Below are positions 50,601-58,100 of a DNA stretch of 64,000 nt, piece by piece (position 1 is the first letter of the stretch; the number at the start of each line of letters is the position of its first letter). A program made the translations under genes and the position numbers. Below the pieces are notes generated by a model, which was not told where the DNA came from, searched no databases, and worked only from the letters and a program-made list of their open reading frames with translations. The stretch is taken from the NCBI GenBank assembly GCA_965277625.1, contig OZ255827.1:992001-1056000 (forward strand). The letters run 5' to 3'. The DNA is from G965195345 sp965277625. GTDB taxonomy: Bacteria; Pseudomonadota; Gammaproteobacteria; CAKMZV01.

Positions 50601-51755
50601 TTTGGCTTTAGTGTCAGTCTAAATGACGATGGCAATATCTTAGCGGTAGGGGCGAATTTAGAAGACGGCCCAGCGACTGGCGTCAATGGGACGCAGAATG
50701 ATGGCACTTATGAATCTGGGGCAGTATATGTATTCCGTTTCAGCAGCAGCACGTGGTCTCAACAAGCATACATTAAAGCATCAAATACTGGCACCAACGA
50801 TCAATTTGGCTATGCTGTGGCACTCAGTGGAGATGGCAACACTCTGGCCGTGGGGGCACGAAGTGAAGGCAGTTCATCCAGGGGTATCAATAATATCCAG
50901 ACAGATAATCGTGCTGGCATAGAGTCAGGCGCCGCTTATTTATTTCGATTTGATGGGGGTATGTGGTCGCAACAAGCGTACATCAAAGCATCAAATTCCT
51001 ATAATTCTGATCGATTTGGTCATTCTGTCAGTTTAAATAAAGATGGCAATACTCTGACGGTGGGGGCATATCGTGAGGATAGTATAGGTTCTGGGGTAAA
51101 TGGGGATCAAACGACTCGTGCCCCTGTCGGAAATTTTGAAGCAGGGGCGGTGTATTTATTTCGCTTTAGTACGGCATCCAGCGTCTGGTCGCAACAAGCG
51201 TACATCAAAGCATTAAACGTGTTCGAAACTGCTCAATTTGGCTGGTCAGTGGACTTGAACGATGATGGCAATACCCTTGCTGTGGGTGCAAATCAAGATC
51301 CGAGCAACTCTACAGGCGTCAATGGGGCACAGAATGAGGTTCGTCGTTCACGAATAGGCGCAGCTTATATCTTCCGTTTCAATAAAGCTGCCAACACTTG
51401 GTCGCAACAAGCTTTTATAAAAGCCTCGAATGCTGGCCAAATCGATTTTTTTGGGACTTCTGTGAGTATCAGCGGTGATGGCAATGCGCTTGTTGTGGGG
51501 GCATTTGGTGAAGCTGGTTCAGCCACGGGAGTTGAGGGAATCAACGATATATACAACCCTATTCTTGATTCAGGTGCAGCCTATGTGTTTGAATTTGCCA
51601 ATGGTACATGGGCTCAACAAGCCTTTATCAAAGCCTCCGATACTTCTCCAGATGCGCGATTTGGTCAATCAGTCAGTATCAGCAATGATGGTGGCGCAAT
51701 TGCAGTGGGCGCATGGGGTGTGAACACTAATACGGGTGCGGTTTACCTGTATTAA
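38616..51755 (+). CDS. Giant surface lipoprotein 1: cadherin/Ig-like repeats, two C-type-lectin-like modules, FG-GAP propeller
   Basis: A 4379-residue exported lipoprotein, likely an adhesin. A 66-residue leader ends in LSAFLTAC (lipobox Cys67) followed by Gly7-Ser. Then come about thirty 95-residue beta repeats, each ending VNDPP/VNDTP or INSAP and opening like TLTVSTNSI...EDF, the pattern of bacterial cadherin/Ig-like domains. Two lectin-like modules (46131-46610, 48183-48639), an Fn3-like stretch and seven FG-GAP repeats complete it. Only three Cys occur: the lipobox and CDATSC before the propeller. The frame also opens at 38583, but the Met at 38616 aligns with the start of the paralog. 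No secretion system gene is nearby. Confidence 0.85.
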   Translation: MIKSLLKLYKGFKYKFIAKIFHQLSLSLFNLAFSGVFRLISTFKSVNQRVLSTLTTTLVLSAFLTACGGGGGGGSSDSTDTPAPAGSSPNLSLSVSSSALTLSEDFSPPLTIATAANVTDIRVSQSITGVVSVTTTVSSVSVSSILNASGRTTLTITASSGTLSTETQVVVQVTAVNDPPSLRVSTDNISVNVGFSTITINTTASDVEEGVLPFTVQASNASVVRVTTSANAIFLNAIPAVSGRTTLSVSVVDGSGSIVTQTIAVNVTFTAGAVPVLMVSTNRISVKEDFGSVVIRTTVTESDSATLTLAVTTSMGLVNVAISTLTNNLSTITLTAIANLNGTATLTVRATDVDGQSTEVDIVVVVASVNDTPTLTIPTTTLTVLEDFDGANLVATFADVDSGDTLTVTVTESSTGIVTVTTSASGVSVSAIAHRNGRTTLNMSVSDGLLSSSAQVVVDVTPVNDPPALSVSTSALTLAEDFGTFLIATTRTDIDSTTLTVTVVESASGIVSVSTSSAGVQLRSTNNISGVTTLTITLSDDSTSTSTQVSVIVTAVNDTPTFDVSTTALTLNEDFATTQLITVNRSDIENDTLTLSVAESMSNIVRVSISTAGVQVVSIGDANGQTTLTITVSDGQASASTQVVVTVNAVNDTPTLTVSSNSISTLDGFSPITINTTASDIEDANISFTIINANTGVVTVTTSAEAIVLNTIPGASGQTTLSVRVVDSSGTTVTEIITVSVTIRPKIAAPVVTVSTNLISVQEDFGTSVMIQTTATDADAADTITVSVSASMPIVTAVISTPVSGQSTITNSITLTAIDDANGTATLTVVARNPGGQSHSTEIVVVVAPVQDAPALTIPTATLTVAEDFGSTLTIATASDADGDTLLISVVESTTGIVAVTTSASEVSVSSILNATGQTTLNITVNDGNQDTTGQVVVNVTPVNDPPTLTISSATITAIEDFAGAMTIATASDVEGNPLTFTVTESTTGVIRVTASSSDVRISSLGEANGITTLVMSLSDGDLTTTAQVVVTITPVNDPPALSVTTTALILAEDFATVLIGTTRSDIDSNTLTLTVVESTTGVVTVTITDAGVQVENITDTNGVTTLTISLSDGDLTVTTQVVVTVNPVNDPPSLSVSTTALTLNEDFATTEVITVSRNDIDSNTLTLTVSESSSGVVTVTTTDAGVQVTNIANANGRTTLTIRVSDGDGGFNMTDVVVVVNAVEDTPTLNISTTRITASAGFSTITINTTANDADEGALSFTVSAVPTGVVTVTTSTNTIMLNAIAGASGETTLTVRTADSLGTTVTQTIAVNVINSAPVLTVSTSPISLQEDFMTSFMFSITATDIDGDAITLSVSSTTRLVDAALSTLTNGVSTVTLTAIDHENGTTTLIVQATAAGQSVSTNVVVVVVPVNDPPTLTVSTNSITTFGGFSTIIINTTASDIEDRTLSFTVTESTANVVIVTTSANAITLNAISGATGQTTLTVRTADRSGTTVTQTIAVNVINSAPVLAVSTSLISLQEDFTASVMFGITANDIDGDTITLLVRSTTRLVDAALSTLTNGVSTVTLTAIDHENGTTTLIVQATAAGQSVSTNVVVVVVPVNDPPTLTVSTNSISTISGFSTITINTTASDIEDSTLSFTVAETTTGVFRVTTSVNAITLNAIFGVTGQTTLTVRTADNLGTTVTQTIAVNVINSAPVLTVSTSLISLQEDFMTSVSFSITATDIDGNTITLSVSSITRLVDAALSTLTNGVSTITLTAIDHENGTTTLIVQATAAGQSVSTNVVVVVVPVNDTPTLTVSTNSITTVGGFSTITINTTANDIEDRILSFTVAESTTGVVSVSTSANAITLNAIFGATGQTTLTVGTIDRSGTTVTQTISVNVINSAPVLTVSTILVSVQEDFMTSVSFSITATDIDGDTITLSVSSSSRVVNVALSTPISGQSTITLTAIDHENGTATLIVQATDAGQSVSTNVVVVVAPVNDTPTLTVSSNSITTLGGFSTITINTTASDIEDSTLTFTVTASTANVVGVTTSANAILLNAISGGTSQTILTVRTADRSGTTVTQTIAVNVIKSAPVLTVSTDRILVQEDFMPSVMFGITATDIDGDTITLSVSSSSRVVNATISTLTNGMSTITLTAIDNVNGTTTLIVQATADGQSVSTNVLVVVFSVDDPPTLTVSSNSITTLGGFSTITINTTANDVDEGALSFTVSAFPTGVVTVTTSANAILLNAISGATGLTTLTVITTDTTDRADTQIIAVNVINSAPVLTVSTSLISVQEDFNGSVVIRTTATDIDGHTMTLSVSSTSRFVNVAISTPTNGRSNLTNSITLTAINNANGTTILTVQATDARGFATTEQIVVVVNAVDDGIPIGLSTAAVSLSVPGSQLDRIINTIRISNPDNKTLRAQIQVTTSGDNIFSANPTPVASFSTNTLTTTTTLISAVSTAQLYFTIAPNSFGTGTLVIQLTDLDTALMTQQTMVVSVNSPNVPPTIVPASSSITNLVVYGGHLYANDTMPPIVGISRYLTTARALGGHLINFNSVEEYNFVLSATSGLLFAEAWLGLVLPQRNLVGGGELSWITHDSTIAYGYATANGVGNLTVYPGHYNLNWDPARGLVANRVPQSSTTTVFNWTIRATNEPVFFLVDDIGDGPRGVMYEFPQGLPTIASHSTSIRVVTNASVRLTGYDLNGDAINTNNWSITDPNGGSAVFNIVSQRSGAQTVDMVYTPRPNFDGQTTVAVTLQANGLSTTYPISFIVDGPPTIALSTNAITLNEDFGTFDIGTTATDQGVSTSLPFSVSASRSGIVTISTSVNNIQLSAVQHANGPVTLTVQSIDSAAQSISALIVVNVQAVNDTPTLTFSTNSISILGGVSIFTIDTTATDVEDGPLSFSLHSSTTGMLSITTSTNAIVLDTIYNASVQTTLTVTVVDTLNTTVVQTIAVNVIITPSATPVLTLSTNLMKVDEDFSSPVVIRTTATDAEGDALIVSISTSSHLVNAVLSSPTNGVSTITNSITLTSMTDLNGTTTLTVRATDGGGISVTEQIVVVVNPVDDAIPFTLSTSAVRLSVPGSQLDRIVQSINISNPSNKTLSAQLQVTSSGDPIFSANPTPVVSFTTNALTTLTTLTSTMPTAQLYFTIAPNQTGTATLTVHLTNLDDSAISQQTLVVQVITVNVPPAIVPTVSSITNLVVRGGRLYANSVQNVQSLNPLLTEARALGGQLINFNSDEEYQLILGSAVVTHNTWWGLVLPQQAFPGELSWITHDSTIAYGFATSNGEANLTVYPGQYPLPWNTGGGVTANRSGNATAINGTVYSDSAFLFLLQEEGDGGSRIGLYEFPQGMTPTTINPIPLNSGTNALISLTGFDLNGDAINTNDWSITDPNGGSATFNTVSQNSGVQMVTMIYTAPANFSGQTTVAVTLQVNGLSSTYPISFMVDGPPTIALSTNAITLAEDFGNFVIGTTVTDQGVSGSLPFSVQTNSTGIVNLSTTINSIQFSGALNFYGTVTLTVQATDSIAQTASTLVVVTVQAVNDTPTVTVSTNNISILGGFFPITIDTTATDIEQGALPFTVLASTQGVVSIRTNSNAIVLSPIVGGSGRTTLTVSAIDDGSKTSIQTIAVNVIVIPSTTPVLSVSTNLISVQEDFGSVVIGTTATDFESGTLVVTVSSTTHLVNMVISTHSIALSSVANLFGTTTLTVRARDVGGVFVSTELVVIVASVNDTPTLSVSSNTVNLRSTSLLLDVTASDVEDGVLSFGTSTGQGFVNIARTTTRLTLTRLNQSGQVLLTLTSTDTDGVTVSTVVRVTIPTFFDVTTGIKTLDFAWSLVSSATHYQLQSNPDGNSGFPDLSTTGIVVSPNSTDIKQTTAQGLVSLHRYIPNVTNPQYGVKTCDATSCGTSFRHNTVSLTKAQLNSMIGRLQASNPDSGDLFGYSVDLSGDGNTLAVGAYDEHGSSTGVNGAQNNNSGDSGAVYLYRRMGGAWSQQAYIKASNSSFNDQFGFSVSLNDDGNILAVGANLEDGPATGVNGTQNDGTYESGAVYVFRFSSSTWSQQAYIKASNTGTNDQFGYAVALSGDGNTLAVGARSEGSSSRGINNIQTDNRAGIESGAAYLFRFDGGMWSQQAYIKASNSYNSDRFGHSVSLNKDGNTLTVGAYREDSIGSGVNGDQTTRAPVGNFEAGAVYLFRFSTASSVWSQQAYIKALNVFETAQFGWSVDLNDDGNTLAVGANQDPSNSTGVNGAQNEVRRSRIGAAYIFRFNKAANTWSQQAFIKASNAGQIDFFGTSVSISGDGNALVVGAFGEAGSATGVEGINDIYNPILDSGAAYVFEFANGTWAQQAFIKASDTSPDARFGQSVSISNDGGAIAVGAWGVNTNTGAVYLY
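42571..45420 (+). repeat. Five exact 570-bp tandem units inside giant gene 1
   Basis: The phrase CCTGTATTGACGGTTTCCAC (or close variants) recurs at 42571, 43141, 43711, 44281, 44851 and 45421, always 570 bases apart. The second-half phrase around GTTAATGAC recurs at 42851, 43421, 43991, 44561 and 45131. One unit is 190 residues, two 95-residue beta domains. Bases 42691-42896 and 43261-43466 are identical over 206 bases. Confidence 0.93.
46131..46610 (+). other. C-type-lectin-like module 1 in giant protein 1
   Basis: About 160 residues: LVVYGGHLYAND, TARALGGHLINFNSVEEYNF, AWLGLVLPQ, GELSWITHDSTIAYG, NLTVYPGHY and an ending YEFPQG. The A-x-x-GG-x-L-x-x-x-x-S-x-E-E and W-x-GL pattern is that of C-type lectin folds, but it contains no cysteine, so the usual disulfides are absent. 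Calcium and sugar binding cannot be judged. Confidence 0.6.
48183..48639 (+). other. C-type-lectin-like module 2 in giant protein 1
   Basis: A second copy with the same order of motifs (LVVRGGRLYAN, EARALGGQLINFNSDEEYQL, WWGLVLPQ, GELSWITHDSTIAYGFA, YEFPQG). It is again cysteine-free. It is preceded by the same SVPGSQLDRI module and followed by the same DLNGDAINTNDWSITDPNGG domain as copy 1, so a block of about 2 kb was duplicated. Confidence 0.6.
50358..51752 (+). other. Seven FG-GAP repeats forming a C-terminal beta-propeller
   Basis: Seven repeats of the form FGYSVDLSGDGNTLAVGA ... GAVYLYR ... WSQQAYIKASN (about 65 residues each) end the protein. Seven copies fit a complete seven-bladed propeller like that of integrin alpha chains, with the Asp-rich DGD/NDDG loops as candidate calcium sites. 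Confidence 0.85.
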
Positions 51756-51779
51756 TACAGTCTCCCAATCATTGATTAG

Positions 51780-51815
51780 CCCCTCTCGCTTGATGCTGAG
51801 AGGTGCAGGTTTTTC
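51780..51815 (+). terminator. Probable terminator of giant gene 1
   Basis: CCTCTC (51783-51788) pairs with GAGAGG (51799-51804), extended by GC/GC across one mismatch, with TTTTT at 51811-51815. It lies 25 bases past the stop. The rest of the 385-base gap up to 52140 holds only the shared upstream block. Confidence 0.5.
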
Positions 51816-52008
51816 TGTTCTACCTGTCATGACTCAATATGATTCATTGTATGATTTGTCAATCAATGAACGTATGAATGAGTTTCGTTCATTCAATATA
51901 ATCAGCTTTAGGTTTGGAATTGTGACTTCTTACATTTCCAACAATCATATTTATTCTTCAGATTTGGTTGCAAGGTATTTGCTGGATAGTTTTTACCAAA
52001 ACAAACTT

Positions 52009-52140
52009 CAATCGGTTCTGACAATGAACGCATCGTCAATAAAAACAGGCATAATAAAGGAAGAAATGACCTAAACCTATTATTTTCTCTCCACATTGTA
52101 GATAATAACAACTATCACTGAACGAATAAGGATCTATACA
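52009..52140 (+). repeat. Upstream block shared by both giant genes, copy 2
   Basis: Counterpart of 38484-38615, also exactly 132 bases from CAATCGG to the start codon. This copy has a good ribosome site, AAGGA at 52128-52132, which copy 1 lacks, so the second gene may be translated better. Confidence 0.8.
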
Positions 52141-55100
52141 ATGATTTTGGCATTATTAAAACGACACAAGGGCTTTGAATATAATTTTATTGCAAAGTTT
52201 TTTCATCAGTTTTTTCTCAGTCTATTTAATCTTGCATTCAGGGGTGTTTTTAGATTGATCAATGCATTCAAATCAGTAAATCAGCGTGCTCTGACCATCT
52301 TGGTTTTATCTGTATTTTTGACAGCTTGTGGTGGTGGCGGCGGCGGAAGTAGCAGTGATAGCACTGACACGCCACCACCTGCTGGGTCCAGCCCAAGTTT
52401 GTCATTATCGGTTTCAAGTAGCGCCTTGACGCTCAGTGAAGATTTTAGTCCAGCAATTAGGATTGCCACAGCAGCCAATGCAATAGGCATTAGGGTTAGT
52501 CAATCCACAACGGGCGTGGTCAGTGTCACAACTTCTGTCACGAGCGTTTCTGTATCGAGTATTCTTAATGCCAGTGGGCGCACCACCTTAACCATTACTG
52601 CCAGCAGTGGTACATTGAGCACCGAAACGCAAGTGGTGGTGCAGGTGACAGCTGTTAATGACCCACCATCATTGAGTGTCTCAACCGACAATATCTCAGT
52701 CAATGTTGGCTTCTCAACAATCACCATTAATACCACAGCGAGTGATGTAGAAGAGGGGGTCTTACCTTTTACAGTGCAGGCTTCAAACGCGGGCGTGGTT
52801 CGAGTGACCACATCGGCAAATGCCATATTCCTAAATGCCATTCCTGCTGTTTCAGGCAGAACCACCTTAAGGGTTAGTGTGGTTGATAATTCAGGTACAA
52901 CGGTTAGCCAATCCATTGTGCTGAATGTGACTATTGTGGCCAGTAATACACCAGTGTTGACGCTTTCTACGAATCTTATTCATGTGCAAGAAGATTTTTC
53001 AACGGCGGTGGTTTTCCGCACCACAGCGACAGATGTTGATGGTGATGCTATAACCGTCTCAGTCAGTGCATCTATGCCTATTGTGACTGCTGTTATATCA
53101 GCACCAGTCAGTGGTCAGAGCACAATCACCAACCGTATCACCATAACTGCGATTAACAATGCCAATGGCACAGCGACCTTGACTGTACGTGCAACCGATG
53201 TTGGCGGGCAAACCAATTCTACTGAGATTGTGGTTGTGGTTGCAGCTGTTAATGATACACCGACCCTAACCGTCCCAACCACGACTTTAACTGTATTAGA
53301 AGATTTTGATAGTACCAATTCCGTAGCAACCTTCGCTGATACGGATAGTGGCGACACCCTGATTGTGACTGTCACTGAATCTTCCACGGGGATTGTCACT
53401 GTGACCACCTCAGCTTCAGGTGTTTCAGTCTCAGCCATTGCCCATAGGAATGGCCGTACCACTTTGAACATGAGTGTTAGTGATGGATTGTTAAGTTCAA
53501 CCGCTCAAGTGGTGGTTGATGTCACGCCTGTGAATGACCCACCTGTCCTAAGTGTTTCAACCAGCGCTTTGACCTTGTCTGAAGATTTTGGCGCTTTTTT
53601 GATTGCAACAACCAGAACCGATATTGATAGCACGACCTTGACTTTCACCGTGGTTGAATCTGCCTCTGGAATAGTCAGCGTGAGTACATCATCCGCGGGT
53701 GTTCAACTAAGGAGTACAGATAATATCAGTGGTGCCACAACACTCACGATTACCCTTAGTGATGACTCAACCAGCACTTCTATCCAAGTATCCGTGATAG
53801 TTACGGCTATTAATGACACACCCACTTTTGATGTTTCTACCAGAGCGTTGACTTTAAATGAAGATTTTGCAACAACTCAGCTAATCACAGTCAATCGTTC
53901 CGATATAGAGAACGATACTTTGACACTGAGTGTTGCTAAGTCCATGTCTAATATCGTCCGTGTGAGTACATCTTCTACAGGGGTCCAAGTGGTCAGCATT
54001 GGCGATGCCAATGGTCAGACGACCTTAACCATTACGGTCAGTGATGGCCAAGCCAGTGCTTCTACCCAAGTGGTGGTCACAGTAAATGCCGTTAATGATA
54101 CACCGACTTTATCCGTCTCAAGTAACAGCATTTCAACTGTGGGTGGATTTTCACCGATCACCATTAACACCACAGCAAGTGATGTAGAAGATGCCAATAT
54201 ATCTTTCACCGTAATCAATGCCAACACAAGGGTGGTCAGAGTAACCACATCAACCAATGCCTTTGTGTTGAATAACATTCCTGGTGCTTCGGGTCAAACC
54301 ACCTTAACCGTTAGAGTAGTTGACAGCTCGGGAACAACGGTTACTGAAATCATTACAGTCAGCGTAAGCATTACGATCAGTGCCACACCGGTGGTGACCG
54401 TTTCTACTAATTTGATTAGCGTGTCAGAAGACTTTGGAACGTCCGTCATCATCCAAGCCACAGCCACCGATGCTGACGGTGATACCATAACCGTCTCTGT
54501 CAGTGCATCCATGCCCATTGTGACTGCAGTTATTTCAACACCAGTCAGTGGTCAGAGCACAATCACCAACAGCATCACCTTGACTGCGATTGACAATGCC
54601 AATGGCACAGCAACTTTGACTGTATTAGCGTCCGATTCGGGTGGGCAGTCTCATTCTACTGAGATTGTTGTTGTGGTGCGCTCTGTTGAAGATGAACCGA
54701 CCTTAAACATTCCATCTGCGACTTTAACCGTTGCAGAAGATTTTGCGAGTACTCTAACCATTGCCACAGCCAGTGATACCGATGGTGATACACTCCTGAT
54801 CAGTGTGGTTGAAAGCACCACGGGCATAGTCGCGGTCACAACCTCAGCTTCTGGGGTTTCTGTATCGAGCATACGCAATGCCAATGGCCAAACCACCTTA
54901 ACCATTACCGTCAATGATGGCAACCAAGATTCAACGGCTCAAGTGGTGATCAATGTCACAGAAGTCAATGACCCACCCACCTTGACCATCCCGCGTGCAA
55001 CATTAACAGTTGTAGAAGATTTTGTAGGCGGCATATCGGTCGCCACAGCAACCGATGTCGATAGCAATTCGCTCACTTTAACCGTGACTGAATCCTCCAC

Positions 55101-58100
55101 GGGGATTGTCACAGTGATAACCTCAGCCTCTGAGGTTCGTATATCAAGCCGAGGGGAGGCGAATGGTATTACAACACTTGTTATTACTGTCAACGATGGC
55201 ACTGTAAGTTCGACGGCTCAAGTGGTGGTCACGGTCACCGCTGTCAATGACACACCGACCATAAGCGTTTCAACCAGCGTTATTAGCCTTTCTGAAGACT
55301 TCTCAACGACTATTCCAATTACCGTCACCCGTGGCGATGTCGATAGTAACACTCTGACTTTGACTGTGGCTGAATCTACCACAGGGGTGGTCAGTGTGAC
55401 AAGCTCAGTTGCAGGTGTGCGTGTGGCACCCATTAGCCATGCCAATGGTCAGACCACTCTAACAATTATGGTCAGCGATGGTAATAAAAGTGCCACAACG
55501 CAAGTGGCTGTGACGGTCACCGCTATCAATGACACACCGACTATAAGCGTTTCAACCAGTGTAATTAACCTTTTTGAAGACTTTTCAACGACCATTCCAA
55601 TTACCGTTACCCGTGGTGATGTCGATAGTAACACTTTGACATTGACTGTGGCTGAATCGTCCACAGGGGTGGTTAGTGTGACAACCACAGATGCCGGTGT
55701 GCGTGTGGCACCCATTGCCCATGCTAATGGTCAGACCACTCTAACAATTATGGTCAGCGATGGCAATAAAAGTGCCACAGCGCAAGTTACGGTAACAGTC
55801 ACCGCTGTCAATGACACACCGACCCTAAGCGTTTCAACCAGCGCTTTAACCCTTTTTGAAGACTTCTCAACGACTATTCCAATTACTGTCACCCGTGGTG
55901 ATGTCGATAGTAACACTCTGACTTTGACTGTGGTTGAATCTGCCACAGGGGTGGTCAGCGTGACAACCTCAGTTGCAGGTGTGCGTGTGGCACCCATTAG
56001 CCATGCCAATGGTCAAACCACTCTCACAATTATGATCAGCGATGGTGCGGCCAGTAAATCAACCCAAGTCGCTGTGACAGTGATTGCTGTCAATGACACA
56101 CCAACGCTGAGTGTCTCAACCGACAATATTACAGCCACTGTTGGCTTTTCGACCATCACCATAAACATCACTGCGAGTGATATAGAGGATGCAACTTTGC
56201 CATTTTCAGTGGTGGCATCTTCTGCTAGCGTGGTCAGAGTGACCACCTCTGCAAATGCCATTATTTTGAATGCCATTTTAGGTATTTCAGGTCAAACCAC
56301 CTTAACCGTCAGAACGGTTGACAGCTCGGCTTCAGTTGCTACTCAATTAATCGCTGTGAATGTTATCAATAGAGCTCCGGTACTTGAGGTTTCTACAAAT
56401 CGTGTCAGCTTGCGGGAGGACTTTACTGATTCGGTAGTCTTTAGAACAACGGCGACGGATGCTGATGGTGATACGATTACGCTCTCAGTGAGTTCTTCTT
56501 CGCGTCTGGTGGATGTTGTTCTATCAACACTAACTAATGGTATGAGCACTCTCACCTTAACAGCGATTAGCAATGAAAATGGCATAACAACCTTGACCAT
56601 CGAAGCAAGGACTGCTGGACAAACTGTTTCTACTGAAGTGGTGGTGATTGTGGCATCTGTCAATGATACACCGACACTCACAATTCCATTCGCCTCCTTA
56701 ACCGTCTCAGAAGATTTTGCAACTAGCATCACAGTTGCCACAGCAGCTGATGTGGATTTAGATGTGCTGACTTTTAGCATCGTTGAGTCCACCACAGGTG
56801 TGGTTAGAGTGACGACTTCAGGTTCAAGTGTTCAAATATTGAGTTTAGCCTCAATATCAGGTCGCACAACGCTCACGATTTCTGTCAATGATGGCACAAT
56901 CAGTGCCACTGGCCAAGTCGCCGTGACAGTGACGTCGGTTAATGACACACCAACCATTAGTGTGTCAACCAGTGTTATAACCCTTTTGGAAGACTTTTCA
57001 ACGACTATTCCAATTACCGTCACTCGTGGTGATATCGATAGTAATATCCTGACTTTGACTGTGGTTGAATCTGCCACAGGGGTGGTTACTGTGACAACCA
57101 CAGTTGCAGGTGTGAATGTTGCGCCCATTGGCCATGCCAATGGTCAAACGACTCTAACATTTACAGTCAGTGATGGTGACAAAACAGCCTCAGCTCAAGC
57201 ACTCGTGACAGTGATTGCTGTCAATGACACACCAACGCTGAATGTCTCAACCAACTTGATCTCAACGGGTGCTGGTTTTTCAACCATCACCATTAACACC
57301 ACAGCGACGGACATTGAGGATAGCACCTTGCCTATTTCAGTGGTGGCATCGCCTGCTGGGCAGTTCAGTGTGACGACATCTACCAATGCGATTATCTTGA
57401 ATAGCATTCCTAATGCGAGTGGTCAAGTCACTTTAACCGTTAGTGCGTCTGACAGTTCGGGCGTCACCGTTAGCCAAACAATTATTGTCAATTTATCCAC
57501 AGATTCGACGCCTATTGTGACTGTTTCCACAAACCGCATTACCGTGTTTGAAGATTTTTCAACAGCAGTCGTCTTCACGGCGACTGCCATGGATCCTGAT
57601 GGTGAATCCATAGGCATCGTGGTCGTACAATTTACGCCGCTTGTCGATGTGCAACAGACAACCCTCACCAACAATATGAGCACCATCACCATAACATCAC
57701 GGCCCCATCTCAATGGCATAACGACCATGCAAATTGCGACATCTGATATAGGTGGTCGAGCGGCGGTAGCCGAGTTTGTGTTGGAGGTAATACCCGTCAA
57801 TGATCCATTGGTTTTATCGGTCCCATTGCCCACTTTAAACTTGAGAGAGGATTTCTCTAACGCCAGTACGATTGTCACTGTTACCAATTTGGATAACGAC
57901 ACATTAACGGTTAGTGTGGCTGAATCGACCACAGGTGTGGTTCGTGTGACGACTTCAAATTCTGGTGTTCGCATCTCAAATATAGCCAATGGCAATGGTC
58001 GAACCACCTTGTCCATTACCATTAATGATGGAGATGTGGATTCGACCGCTCAAGTGGTGGTTATTGTCACGGCCGTTGATGACCCGCCAATGTTAAGTGT

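Noticed and set aside
51736..52074. Plus-strand open frame of 112 codons between the giant genes
   Set aside because: It begins inside the end of giant gene 1, crosses the terminator-like hairpin and the shared upstream block, and has no family-like sequence or ribosome site.
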